A stretch of DNA of 64,000 nucleotides, from positions 186,001 through 250,000 of the forward strand of contig CALSME010000002.1 of NCBI GenBank assembly GCA_943787375.1, in the 5' to 3' direction. The stretch comes from an uncultured Polaribacter sp. (lineage in GTDB: Bacteria > Bacteroidota > Bacteroidia > Flavobacteriales > Flavobacteriaceae). Made by a program: the position numbers and the translations under genes. The notes under the pieces were generated by a model. The model saw nothing but the letters and a program-made list of their open reading frames with translations. It was not told the DNA's origin and ran no database searches. Of the stretch, positions 35,760 through 44,565 are shown in pieces (position 1 is the stretch's first letter; every line of letters begins with the position of its first letter).

Positions 35760-36734
35760 CTACAAAACCATTAAATTACAGCCTCTAATGTCAGAATTGT
35801 CAAAACGCCCAATGATTTCAAAAGTTCCGTCTTTATGTACTTTTCCTAAATCTTGTGTGGCTATAAAAGAACAGGAATTATAATTGGCCAAATCAATTAC
35901 ATTAATCCCTCCATTTTTTCCTGCAGGATGAATGCTGAGAGCATCCTCTGTGTCCCTAGTCAAAACACGCATCCAAGGGGGGGAGTTAAAGATGCCTTTT
36001 CCCTTAGAATATCCTTGGCTTAGCAATTCTGTCATTCCATATTCTGAGTGAATCTCAGCCACTCCAAAACCTTCTCGTAAAATTGTATGCAATTCCTCTC
36101 GAACCAACTCTTTTCTTCTCCCTTTCATCCCTCCCGTTTCCATAACAATGGTGTTTTTTAGGTTGAATTGCTGTTTTTCAATCAAATCTAACAACGCAAA
36201 AGAAACTCCAATTAAGAGCACTTTTTGCCCTTTTTTATCCAATGCTATCAGTTTTTGAGTCAATTCTTTAAAATTATCAAGATAAAATCCACTTTCTACA
36301 TTGTTGGATTTTTTAATAAACTCATCTACCATATAGACTAAAGAAGATCCTTTCCGTTCTAAATAATTGGGCAATAATGCCAAAACAGTATATTCTTTTA
36401 TATTTCCATAAAAATGATGAAACCCTTTTCGATAACTCTCTTTATAAAAATTTATATCGGTTACAAAATGCTTACTTGTTCTACTTCCTGTTGTTCCAGA
36501 ACTTGTAAAAACTTCCTGAGCTTCGTCTTTAGAGGCAACCACTTTTCTGCCTTTAAAAAACTGAATTGGCAAAAAAGGAATGTCGGATACTTTCTGAACA
36601 TCTGAAGGATGCACATTGATTAAATCGCAAAAAGATCGGTAGACACGATTGTTTTGAAACTGATGTTTAAAAACATCAATTGCAACTTTCGAAAAGTCTT
36701 GAGCATTCTGAATGTTAAAAATATCTTTTTGCAT
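35760..36734 (-). CDS. LuxE/PaaK-like acyl-protein synthetase family enzyme
   Basis: 324 residues from ATG 36734; a TTG 12 bases earlier is open but lies inside the -7 box (36744-36751). The adenylate-forming signature TSSGTTGSRTSKHF (77-90) and the later HSEYGMTELLSQGY and EIIGRFDNSDIRGCNLMVL match the LuxE acyl-protein-synthetase/PaaK-like group, which activates a fatty or aromatic acid as acyl-AMP. No luxC/luxD or other partner is nearby, so the substrate is unknown. It is shorter than acyl-CoA ligases and lacks a full C-terminal lid. Confidence 0.8.
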   Translation of the reverse strand: MQKDIFNIQNAQDFSKVAIDVFKHQFQNNRVYRSFCDLINVHPSDVQKVSDIPFLPIQFFKGRKVVASKDEAQEVFTSSGTTGSRTSKHFVTDINFYKESYRKGFHHFYGNIKEYTVLALLPNYLERKGSSLVYMVDEFIKKSNNVESGFYLDNFKELTQKLIALDKKGQKVLLIGVSFALLDLIEKQQFNLKNTIVMETGGMKGRRKELVREELHTILREGFGVAEIHSEYGMTELLSQGYSKGKGIFNSPPWMRVLTRDTEDALSIHPAGKNGGINVIDLANYNSCSFIATQDLGKVHKDGTFEIIGRFDNSDIRGCNLMVL

Positions 36735-36743
36735 ATGGTCCTG

Positions 36744-36751
36744 CAAAAATA
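36744..36751 (-). promoter_or_regulatory. Candidate -7 box of the LuxE-like gene
   Basis: TATTTTTG on minus, nine bases before ATG 36734; decides against the upstream TTG start. Confidence 0.5.
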
Positions 36752-36822
36752 GTACTATTCAAGGCAACCTTTTTAAGGAAACGCTAATTTTTTAGATGGC
36801 AATTTAAAAAAATATTTAGCAC

Positions 36823-37881
36823 TTATTCTTTGTAAATTTTTACGATTAATGTTCCTTGATCATCCATAGAAGCTCGATACATCCCTTCTGTATTAAACTC
36901 AAAAGACATGTTTCCGTTCTTATCTAAAGCCACAACACCACCTAAACCCCCAAGTTTTGTGAGCTTGTTTTGGATTACATCTTTGGTTGCTTCTTTCAAT
37001 GATTTTTGTTGGTATTCCATTTGTGCAGAAATATCATAAGCGACCTGACTTCTAATAAAATACTCTCCCCAACCCGTAGACGAAACCCCGCAGGTTAGAT
37101 TATTGGCATAGGTTCCAGATCCAATAATGGGTGCATCGCCAATTCTTCCCCAGCGTTTGTTAGTCATTCCACCAGTAGAGGTTCCTGCAGCAATGTTTCC
37201 GTTTTTATCCAATGCCACACAACCTACGGTGCCAAACTTTGAATCCTTTATGGTCGCATCATAAAAAGCAGCTTGTTTGTTGGAAACCTCCAATTTTTTT
37301 TTCTGACTCTTTTTTACTTTTTGTAAAGCTTTGAACCGTTGTTCTGTATAAAAATAACTTGGTGCAACAATTTCCAAACCCTGTTCTTTTGCAAAAAGAG
37401 AGGCGCCAGCTCCAGAAAGCATTACGTGTTCGGAGTCTGTCATTACTTTTATCGCCAACTCAATCGGACTTTTTACATTTTTTACTCCTGCTACGGCACC
37501 TGCATTTAAAGTTTTTCCGTCCATAAAAGAGGCGTCCAATTCATTGGTTCCTGCATTGGTAAAAACAGCCCCTTTTCCCGCATTAAAAAGTGGAGATGCT
37601 TCCATCACTTGAATGGTTTTTAAAACCGCTTCTTGACTTGTTCCTCCATTTTTAAGAATTGTGTGTCCCACTTTTATTGCTGTAGCTAACTTTTCTTTAT
37701 AGGCTATTTCTTTTTCTTTAGTCATGTTTTTCTTCAAAATCGTTCCAGCTCCGCCATGAATAATGATGGCAAAATCATTTTGTTTTTTCACCGTTTTAAT
37801 GCTCTTTTCTTTGGGTTTTTGCCCGGTTGTGCACCCTAAAAAAAAGAATGCGAACAGAACTATTGAAATGACTTTCCTCAT
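36823..37881 (-). CDS. Isoaspartyl peptidase/L-asparaginase (Ntn hydrolase), lipoprotein
   Basis: 352 residues. A lipobox (FFFLGCTTG, Cys17) sends it to the envelope, unlike the cytoplasmic E. coli IaaA. Ntn-hydrolase features: IHGGAGT near the N-terminus, self-cleavage site Gly217-Thr218 (KFGTVGCVALD) where Thr218 becomes the nucleophile, and TSTGGMTNKRWGRIGDAPIIGSGTYA. A role in degrading isoaspartyl dipeptides from damaged protein in the periplasm is likely. Divergent from the aldehyde dehydrogenase gene. Confidence 0.9.
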   Translation of the reverse strand: MRKVISIVLFAFFFLGCTTGQKPKEKSIKTVKKQNDFAIIIHGGAGTILKKNMTKEKEIAYKEKLATAIKVGHTILKNGGTSQEAVLKTIQVMEASPLFNAGKGAVFTNAGTNELDASFMDGKTLNAGAVAGVKNVKSPIELAIKVMTDSEHVMLSGAGASLFAKEQGLEIVAPSYFYTEQRFKALQKVKKSQKKKLEVSNKQAAFYDATIKDSKFGTVGCVALDKNGNIAAGTSTGGMTNKRWGRIGDAPIIGSGTYANNLTCGVSSTGWGEYFIRSQVAYDISAQMEYQQKSLKEATKDVIQNKLTKLGGLGGVVALDKNGNMSFEFNTEGMYRASMDDQGTLIVKIYKE

Positions 37882-37993
37882 GTTGTTTTTGTTTGATATT
37901 AAACAAATATTAATCTTTTTGTTTAATTTAAAATTGTGTAAAATTATTTGTAGCTTCGGGGTTCAATTTAAACGAATTAAATTCAACTACAAA

Positions 37994-39535
37994 ATGACAG
38001 ATTTTGGAATAAAAGAAGCTCTAAAAGAATTAGGTTTAAAAGATATAAATAATGGAACTTCTACGGGGTCAAATAATTTTTCGAATGGTGAAATTATTGA
38101 ATCTTTTTCTCCGGTAGACGGAAAATTAATTGGAAAAGTAATTGCTTCGTCAAAAGAAGATTATGAAAAAGTAATGCTCTCGGCAACGAAAGCTTACCAA
38201 TCGTTTAGAAATATTCCTGCACCTCAAAGAGGCGAGATTGTGCGTCAGTTTGGAAATAAATTAAGAGACTTAAAAGAACCTTTGGGGAAATTGGTTTCTT
38301 ATGAAATGGGAAAATCACTCCAAGAAGGGTATGGGGAAGTGCAAGAAATGATCGATATCTGTGATTTTGCGGTTGGATTGTCGAGACAATTAAATGGTCA
38401 AACCATCCCTTCGGAACGTCCAGGACACGTGATGAGAGAACAATGGCATCCAATTGGAGTTGTTGGAATTATCTCAGCATTTAACTTCCCTGTTGCTGTT
38501 TGGGCTTGGAATACGGCATTGGCTTGGATTTGTGGAGATGTGTGTGTTTGGAAAGGATCTGAAAAAGCACCTCTTTGTACAGTTGCTTGTCAGAATATTA
38601 TTGCCAAAATTTTAAAAGAAAATAATTTGCCTGAAGGAATTTCTTGCATCATTAATGGCGATTATAAAGTGGGTGAAATGATGACTACGGACACGAGAGT
38701 TCCTTTGGTCTCTGCCACTGGGTCGACAAGAATGGGAAGAATTGTGGGGGCTACAGTTGCCCAACGTTTTGGAAAGTCTTTATTAGAACTGGGCGGAAAC
38801 AATGCCATTATTATTACTCCTACTGCAGACTTAAAAGTTGTTGTTCCTGGCGCTGTTTTTGGCGCTGTTGGAACTTGTGGACAGCGCTGTACCTCTACAA
38901 GAAGATTGATCATTCACGAGGATGTATACGATAAAGTAAGAGATGCAATTGTAGGCGCTTACCAACAAATAAAAATTGGAAACCCTTTGGATGAAACCAA
39001 GCATGTGGGGCCATTAATTGACAAAGATTCTGTAAACACTTATTTAGCGGCCATTGAAAGCGCAAAAGCAGAAGGTGGAAACGTATTGGTTGAAGGTGGT
39101 GTTCTAGAAGGAAAGGGGTATGAAAGTGGTTGCTACGTAAAACCAGCAATTATAGAAGCTGAGAATCATTATAAAATTGTACAGCACGAAACTTTTGCGC
39201 CTATTTTATATTTAATGAAATACAAAGGTGATGTTGAAAATGCTATTGAAAAACAAAACGGGGTTGCACAAGGATTGTCCTCGGCAATTATGACTAACGA
39301 ACTAAAGGAAGCTGAAAAGTTTTTGTCTTATGCGGGTTCTGACTGTGGAATTGCCAATGTTAATATTGGGACTTCTGGTGCTGAAATTGGAGGCGCTTTT
39401 GGAGGTGAAAAAGAAACTGGTGGCGGACGCGAGTCTGGTTCTGATGCTTGGAAAGTATACATGAGAAGACAGACAAATACCATCAACTACTCAGATGAAT
39501 TGCCTTTAGCACAAGGAATTAAATTTGATTTATAG
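37994..39535 (+). CDS. Aldehyde dehydrogenase family 7-like (aminoadipate-semialdehyde type)
   Basis: 513 residues from ATG 37994; the open frame extends 231 bases upstream but that part overlaps the divergent gene and is not family-like. Catalytic Cys299 (GTCGQRCTSTRR) and general base Glu265 (LLELGGNN); SAFNFPVAVWAWNTALA and GGAFGGEKETGGGRESGSDAWK are typical of ALDH7/AmaB enzymes oxidising aminoadipate semialdehyde in lysine breakdown. The exact substrate is inferred from those motifs. Followed by a terminator. Confidence 0.9.
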   Translation: MTDFGIKEALKELGLKDINNGTSTGSNNFSNGEIIESFSPVDGKLIGKVIASSKEDYEKVMLSATKAYQSFRNIPAPQRGEIVRQFGNKLRDLKEPLGKLVSYEMGKSLQEGYGEVQEMIDICDFAVGLSRQLNGQTIPSERPGHVMREQWHPIGVVGIISAFNFPVAVWAWNTALAWICGDVCVWKGSEKAPLCTVACQNIIAKILKENNLPEGISCIINGDYKVGEMMTTDTRVPLVSATGSTRMGRIVGATVAQRFGKSLLELGGNNAIIITPTADLKVVVPGAVFGAVGTCGQRCTSTRRLIIHEDVYDKVRDAIVGAYQQIKIGNPLDETKHVGPLIDKDSVNTYLAAIESAKAEGGNVLVEGGVLEGKGYESGCYVKPAIIEAENHYKIVQHETFAPILYLMKYKGDVENAIEKQNGVAQGLSSAIMTNELKEAEKFLSYAGSDCGIANVNIGTSGAEIGGAFGGEKETGGGRESGSDAWKVYMRRQTNTINYSDELPLAQGIKFDL

Positions 39536-39557
39536 GTTATAGATCTCATTTGTATAA

Positions 39558-39594
39558 ATTAAAACTCTAATGCTGGTTGTGTTAGGGTTTTAAT
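39558..39594 (+). terminator. Terminator after the aldehyde dehydrogenase gene
   Basis: 13-bp stem with one G-T pair (39558-39570 with 39582-39594), 11-base loop, followed by T-rich sequence. Confidence 0.75.
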
Positions 39595-39768
39595 TTTTAG
39601 TAGTTCTAAAAAATTTACACTCTTGTTAAAAAATAAACATATATTATTTTTTTAAATTCTACAAAAGATGTAGCTTGCTTTGTTACTTCTGTTTCAGTTC
39701 AAAGAATATAGATTACACTGAGAGAGAAACGATTGATAAGTCGTGTAAAAAAAACTTTAAAACCATAT

Positions 39769-40905
39769 ATGGAATTAGAAAATAAAATTGAAATTACCAC
39801 ACAATTTCTAGATGACTCACAAATAATTTCAAAAACAGGCAGTTGGAATTGGAATGTAGTAACCAATGAAGTACTTTGGTCTAAGAATATGTTTCGTCTT
39901 TTAGGACTTACTCCTGACGAAGTAGCGCCAAGCTACGAGTTGGCATTGCATCATGTATGTGATTCTGATAAAAAGAGATATGAAGAAACGCTTTCTCAAG
40001 CACTTGAAAATAAAACAGCCTATTATTTTGAAAATAAAATAGGACAAAAAGACAAGACGGTTATTTCTGTGGTCTCAAGTGGAAAATGCATCTTAGATGA
40101 AAATCAAAATCTAATCCGAATGATTGGTATTGTACAAGACATCTCTATTCAAAAAGAAATCGATAAAATAAAAGAAGAGCGGCAGCGCGCGGAAGACCGA
40201 GATCAAGTAAAATCGTTAATTATTAAGATGATCGCTCACGATATAAAAAACCCTTTTCATCATATAAATGGCTTTAGTGAACTCCTCATTGATAATATTC
40301 AAAATAAAGATTTTGAAGACGCAATTACCTATGGAAAAATTATACATAAAGCCACAAACCAAACACTTAAAACACTAGATAGCCTTTTGCAATGGGCTTT
40401 TACAGGTTCTAACAGTAGTACGTTTAATCGTGTCACAATTGCTCCTAAAAACTTAGTAGATGAGGTTCTCGAATTTTTAACCGTTCATTTAATAAAAAAG
40501 AACCTCCTCATAAAAAACCTTATTGCTCCCAACACACGCATTGAAGCAGACAAACACATGCTAACGAGTATTCTTAGAAATTTAATTTCGAATGCCATAA
40601 AATACTGCGAGCGTGATGGAGAAATAACAATCGCATTACAATCAAAAAATAATCAAACTCAAATTTCAATTTCAGACACAGGCGTTGGTATTGTACCAGA
40701 AGTCTTGAAAAATATATTTGATCCAAGTAAAATATTTAGTAAAGAGGGTACAGAACAGGAAAAGGGTGCTGGATTAGGCTTACAAATATGTAAAGCATTG
40801 GTGGATAGACACGGTGGTGAAATTTGGTTTGAAAGTGGAATTGGTATTGGAACAACTTGTTATTTTACGTTATCTAAAAACGAAATCAATCAAAGAAAGG
40901 TATAA
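39769..40905 (+). CDS. PAS-domain sensor histidine kinase (orphan)
   Basis: 378 residues from ATG 39769; a TTG at 39733 adds 12 residues. PAS fold at ~15-130 (TGSWNWNVVTNEVLWSKNMF, then IVQDISIQKE), coiled coil ~132-150, HisKA with phospho-acceptor His157 (MIAHDIKNPFHHINGF) and HATPase with N box NLISNAIKYC, DTGVGI and GAGLGLQICKALV. No transmembrane segment, so it is cytoplasmic. No response regulator gene is next to it; the partner is unknown. Confidence 0.9.
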   Translation: MELENKIEITTQFLDDSQIISKTGSWNWNVVTNEVLWSKNMFRLLGLTPDEVAPSYELALHHVCDSDKKRYEETLSQALENKTAYYFENKIGQKDKTVISVVSSGKCILDENQNLIRMIGIVQDISIQKEIDKIKEERQRAEDRDQVKSLIIKMIAHDIKNPFHHINGFSELLIDNIQNKDFEDAITYGKIIHKATNQTLKTLDSLLQWAFTGSNSSTFNRVTIAPKNLVDEVLEFLTVHLIKKNLLIKNLIAPNTRIEADKHMLTSILRNLISNAIKYCERDGEITIALQSKNNQTQISISDTGVGIVPEVLKNIFDPSKIFSKEGTEQEKGAGLGLQICKALVDRHGGEIWFESGIGIGTTCYFTLSKNEINQRKV

Positions 40906-40961
40906 CTTTCCTGAAAATTTCTGAAAAAAAGGATCTTTTTTAGAAACACGGCTGTTGCATC

Positions 40962-41819
40962 TTATGGAACTCTGTGCCCTTGACTTGCCGCTAACAATTC
41001 AAACCAATCCTCCAATTCTAAAGGGGTTTTAACAGCTTTGTTAGCGTTTAAAATACGGGCTTTGTTTGTAGTGCCAATAACAGGTGAAACTTTGGCAGGA
41101 TGCTTTAAAATAAAAGCCAATAATAATGCAGCTTCTGAAAGCTGGTATTTATTAGAGAGTTTTTGTACTACTGCTTTTATTCGGATGGTTTGTTTGTCTT
41201 CAACCTTAAAAACAGTCCCTAAAGGACTCCAAGCCATGGGGTGTATTTCTTTTTCAAATAAATAATCTAAAGTCCCATTGTACATCACCTCGCACTGTGT
41301 AAGTGAAAACTCAATCTGATTTGCCGAAACGGGAATTTTTGATTGAATTAAAGCTACTTGAGATGGGGTAAAATTGGACACTCCAAATGCTTTTATTTTT
41401 CCGCTTTTTTGCAAAACGGTCACTGCTTCTGCAATTTCGTCTGGCTGCATTAATGGACTTGGTCTGTGTAATAAAAAGGTATCTAAGTATGCTGTTTTTA
41501 AATTCCTTAAAGATTCTTCTACACTCCAAATAATATAGTCTTTCGAATAGTTGTAGTATTTAAGATTGTTGCTTCTGGTTTGTCCAGGATTTTGAATGCC
41601 GCATTTAGAAATAAGCTGAATTTCTTCTCGCTGTATCCCGCTATCTAAAAATGCGTTTCCAAATTCTGCTTCCGTGGTATAATCGCCATACAAGTCTGCA
41701 TGGTCAAAAGTGGTGTTTCCGTTTTCTACACAAAACTGGATTAAATCTGCCTGTTCTTTGATTGATTGTTTTTTACCCCAGGCACCCCAGGACATACAAC
41801 CCATTATGATTTTTGACAT
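40962..41819 (-). CDS. Aldo/keto reductase
   Basis: 285 residues, TIM-barrel AKR with the full tetrad Asp39, Tyr44, Lys72 and His118 (FDHADLYGDY, ISKCGIQ, FLLHRP). Closest in style to the YdhF-type oxidoreductases (MGCMSWGAWG start, GVSNFTPSQV, MAWSPLG). Substrate unknown. Ten bases downstream of an SDR gene on the same strand, likely one operon of two NAD(P)H-dependent reductases. Confidence 0.92.
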   Translation of the reverse strand: MSKIIMGCMSWGAWGKKQSIKEQADLIQFCVENGNTTFDHADLYGDYTTEAEFGNAFLDSGIQREEIQLISKCGIQNPGQTRSNNLKYYNYSKDYIIWSVEESLRNLKTAYLDTFLLHRPSPLMQPDEIAEAVTVLQKSGKIKAFGVSNFTPSQVALIQSKIPVSANQIEFSLTQCEVMYNGTLDYLFEKEIHPMAWSPLGTVFKVEDKQTIRIKAVVQKLSNKYQLSEAALLLAFILKHPAKVSPVIGTTNKARILNANKAVKTPLELEDWFELLAASQGHRVP

Positions 41820-41829
41820 GCTTTTTTTT

Positions 41830-42582
41830 TTAATGTTTATTCATAATTGTAGGGCTTGCTTGAGCTGTTGGATACACAACTAAATCCTCAATATTAACAT
41901 GATAGGGTCTTGTAATTACGAAATGAATAATATCTGCGATATCTTCTGCTTGCAAGGCCTTGTATCCTGTGTATACTTTTGCAGCTTTTTGAGTATCTCC
42001 TTTAAAACGAACCTCAGAGAATTCAGTTTCTACTGCACCTGGGTGAATTCCTGAAACACGAATGTTGTGTTTGTTTAAATCAATCCGCATTGCTTTATTT
42101 AAGGCATTTACAGCGTGTTTTGAAGCACAATACACATTCCCGTTTGGATACACCTCTTTTCCTGCAATAGAGCCAATATTTACAATAAAACCACTGTTCC
42201 TTGTTGTCATTTGTGGAATAATAGCTCTTGAAACATATAATAACCCCTTCACATTAATGTCTAACATCGCGTCCCAGTCATCTATGTTTCCATCTTGTAT
42301 GGCTGAAAGTCCATGTGCGTTTCCAGCATTATTGATAAGAATATCAATCTGTTGAAAATCTTTTGGCAAATTGGCTATTTGATCTGCAACATCATATCGA
42401 TCTCTAACATCAAACTGTAAAGTGGTTACTTCAGTAAGTTTAGTTAATTCTTCTTGAAGTTCCATTAATCTTTCTGATCTTCTTCCACAAAGAATTAAAC
42501 GAATGTTGTTTTTTGCAAAAATCTCTGCTGTTGCTTTTCCAATTCCAGAGGTTGCTCCTGTTATAAAGGCGGTTTGTTTCAT
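41830..42582 (-). CDS. SDR family oxidoreductase (YdfG-like)
   Basis: 250 residues, classical SDR: GATSGIGKATAE (9-20), NNAGNAHG (84-91), catalytic Ser138, Tyr151 and Lys155 (YCASKHAVNA). Resembles NADP-dependent serine/3-hydroxy acid dehydrogenases of the YdfG group. Substrate not certain. Upstream of the aldo/keto reductase gene. Confidence 0.92.
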   Translation of the reverse strand: MKQTAFITGATSGIGKATAEIFAKNNIRLILCGRRSERLMELQEELTKLTEVTTLQFDVRDRYDVADQIANLPKDFQQIDILINNAGNAHGLSAIQDGNIDDWDAMLDINVKGLLYVSRAIIPQMTTRNSGFIVNIGSIAGKEVYPNGNVYCASKHAVNALNKAMRIDLNKHNIRVSGIHPGAVETEFSEVRFKGDTQKAAKVYTGYKALQAEDIADIIHFVITRPYHVNIEDLVVYPTAQASPTIMNKH

Positions 42583-42735
42583 GTTCTTTTATTAAGACAG
42601 CTTCTTTGGTTATTTTAAGGAAACCTCCGTAGGGGTTTAATGTAAGCATTTTTCTTCTGATAAAAGTAAAAAAAAGAAGTCGGAGAAAGGGAGGATTAAT
42701 GGTAGAATTTTCATCAATTATACACAAAGAAAAAA

Positions 42736-42755
42736 CCGCTCTACCTCTAGAGCGG
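42736..42755 (-). terminator. Terminator after the lipoprotein gene at 42812
   Basis: 8-bp GC-rich stem (CCGCTCTA with TAGAGCGG), four-base loop, followed on the minus strand by six T. Confidence 0.85.
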
Positions 42756-42811
42756 CTTTCTTTTCAATTGGTTATTTTACAATAACCAACCAAAAATCAA
42801 CTAACCAAACT

Positions 42812-43741
42812 TTATTTTAAATTTCTTCTCATTTTTGTTCTTCGTTTCACTTTCGTCCGTTTTCTATTGCTGTTTCGAACTGCTGGTGTTTTGTTATCTT
42901 CTTTTTCTCCTCCTTTTAAATACTGAATGAACCCTAGTCCAGAAAAATCATAGGTCGTTGCTGTATTATAATGATATAGGCGTATGGTCTCATCATCTAA
43001 AACGCTCAGTTCAAACTCTTCAATATCTCCACCCTCATAATTAAGTGTTAAAATTTTTAAATCCTCAGAATCAATGACATCAAAAATTTCATACCCTCCT
43101 ATATAACTCCAATCTATAAGATCAATATTTGTGCCAAACGTATCGTGAGAACTGTAAAAAGTGGTATTATTTTCGGGGGTAAATTGCAAATAGTTTTCTG
43201 CATCAAATGGGTTTGATATGCCGCCCATAGTTGCTGTTTTTTCCCAGGCATTAAACTCTTGTAAAAAGTACTCTATATTCTCATAAAACAATTTGTCGTA
43301 ATCAAAATTATTTGACTGATAGCCAATTAAATAATAACTTACATTCTCTCTATAGTTATACAGTCTAATTTCGTTTGCTGATAATTGAAAAACTTCAAAG
43401 TCATGATATCCATCTAGGTCATGATTCGCTGTTAACAAACCGTCAAAAGTAGCATAAGATCCTACAGAGATTCCAAAGCCATTTCCTGTGTGTCCAATGT
43501 CTACAATATTATTATTTGCATACAATGTATTGTTTATAAAGGAAATGGTGAATGCTCTTGATAGAAATGGAACCTCTCCTGTTCCTGTTGTTCTGTGAAT
43601 ATCTACATACCACAAATCATAGTCGGAAAGGGCGTTTTCTAAAACAATTCCTCTTTCTAATACCGCATCGTCTTCAAAAACACAGGCTGTAAATAAAGGA
43701 ATCATAAATAGCAATGTAAAAAATAATTTTATCGGTTTCAT
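42812..43741 (-). CDS. Unknown lipoprotein with basic C-terminus
   Basis: 309 residues from ATG 43741, chosen because it gives a proper lipoprotein signal (FMIPLFTACVFEDD, Cys20); the frame is open 66 bases further. The body is acidic and beta-rich with three similar lipocalin-like blocks, each with an aromatic strand plus 'FEVFQLSANEIRLYNY' or 'FELSVLDDETIRLYHY' patterns (DUF-type lipocalin-like domains are a guess). The last ~25 residues are extremely basic (RNSNRKRTKVKRRTKMRRNLK in part), odd for a lipoprotein and perhaps involved in binding acidic surface polymers. Not recognised beyond that. Confidence 0.65.
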   Translation of the reverse strand: MKPIKLFFTLLFMIPLFTACVFEDDAVLERGIVLENALSDYDLWYVDIHRTTGTGEVPFLSRAFTISFINNTLYANNNIVDIGHTGNGFGISVGSYATFDGLLTANHDLDGYHDFEVFQLSANEIRLYNYRENVSYYLIGYQSNNFDYDKLFYENIEYFLQEFNAWEKTATMGGISNPFDAENYLQFTPENNTTFYSSHDTFGTNIDLIDWSYIGGYEIFDVIDSEDLKILTLNYEGGDIEEFELSVLDDETIRLYHYNTATTYDFSGLGFIQYLKGGEKEDNKTPAVRNSNRKRTKVKRRTKMRRNLK

Positions 43742-43795
43742 ATGGCTTCTGTTTTGGTTGTTCTTGTCTAATTTCAAAAGGTGTGCCAAAAACAA

Positions 43796-43821
43796 AAAAA
43801 CATCCAAAATTGGATGTTTTT
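43796..43821 (-). terminator. Terminator after the small lipoprotein gene at 43847
   Basis: CATCCA/TGGATG hairpin with flanking A and T runs; on the minus strand it ends in seven T. Confidence 0.8.
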
Positions 43822-43846
43822 ATATTATAAACCAACGCTTTTTTTA

Positions 43847-44311
43847 TTATGGGTAAAAATCGGAAGCTTCTTTTTTAAGATTCGAAACCTTATAGTATTT
43901 TACAACATTTGCTATGGTATAACGAATGACCGCTTCGTTCTCTTTTAAGATAAAAGGAAACGAGACTTCTAGATTCTTCGTGCTATCTGATTTCGGATCG
44001 TCTTTTTGCAATACCAAATCTTCTCTACTATTTATAGTTGATGTATTGAAATAACCGATAAGAAGTTTTCTTTCTTTTTGTTTTTTCATTTCTAATTTCA
44101 CGGTTTTATTTCTAAAGTAAATGGAATCAAAATCAATTACGGTTTTTGAGGTGTAGTTCATGTATACATTGATCCCGTGAACCCCGGGTTGGCCTCCTAC
44201 CCAACTTTTATAGGATGCTTCTGTAATTTTGAAAGGTGGTTTTGTTTCCAATGAGATACTTTTACATGTAATAAAGCTCAATGCGAGAAATAGGAAGGTG
44301 ATGCTTTTCAT
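43847..44311 (-). CDS. Unknown small lipoprotein
   Basis: 154 residues. Lipobox FITCKS (Cys16). The rest is a beta-rich domain (NVYMNYTSKTVIDFDSIYFRNK, KLEMKKQKERKLLIGYFNT, NEAVIRYTIANVVKYYKV). I do not recognise the family; similar short flavobacterial lipoproteins are hypothetical. Bounded on both sides by terminators, so it is probably a single-gene transcript. Confidence 0.65.
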   Translation of the reverse strand: MKSITFLFLALSFITCKSISLETKPPFKITEASYKSWVGGQPGVHGINVYMNYTSKTVIDFDSIYFRNKTVKLEMKKQKERKLLIGYFNTSTINSREDLVLQKDDPKSDSTKNLEVSFPFILKENEAVIRYTIANVVKYYKVSNLKKEASDFYP

Positions 44312-44345
44312 AATTTTTTTTTTAAATGCAAGACCAAGATATAAA

Positions 44346-44379
44346 AAAAGGGCTTATCTATTTTTAGATAAGCCCTTTT
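44346..44379 (-). terminator. Terminator of the ATP synthase operon
   Basis: 15-bp stem (44346-44360 with 44365-44379) followed on the minus strand by seven T. It lies beyond the 53-bp repeats that follow atpG. Confidence 0.9.
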
Positions 44380-44406
44380 GTGTTTTATAAGTTTAACTAA
44401 GCTAGC

Positions 44407-44565
44407 GCTCTTTGTGAATTTAACTCCGCTAGCGCTACGTTTAATTCTTCAACGCTTCCGCTCTTTGTGAATTTAACTCCGCTAGCGCTGCGTTTAATTC
44501 TTCAACGCTTCCGCTCTTTGTGAATTTAACTCCGCTAGCGCTGCGTTTAATTCTTCAACGCTTCC
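44407..44565. repeat. Three 53-bp tandem repeats overlapping the 3' end of atpG
   Basis: Units at 44407-44459, 44460-44512 and 44513-44565, identical except one base (A or G after AGCGCT). A partial copy precedes at ~44395. Each unit contains CGCTAGCG and a copy of the last codons and stop of atpG. The coding copy is the third; because the unit ends exactly like the gene's end, adding or losing copies leaves the AtpG protein unchanged. Confidence 0.95.

Noticed and set aside
44407..44565. 53-bp repeats as a CRISPR array
   Set aside because: Units are directly adjacent with no spacers and overlap the atpG coding end.
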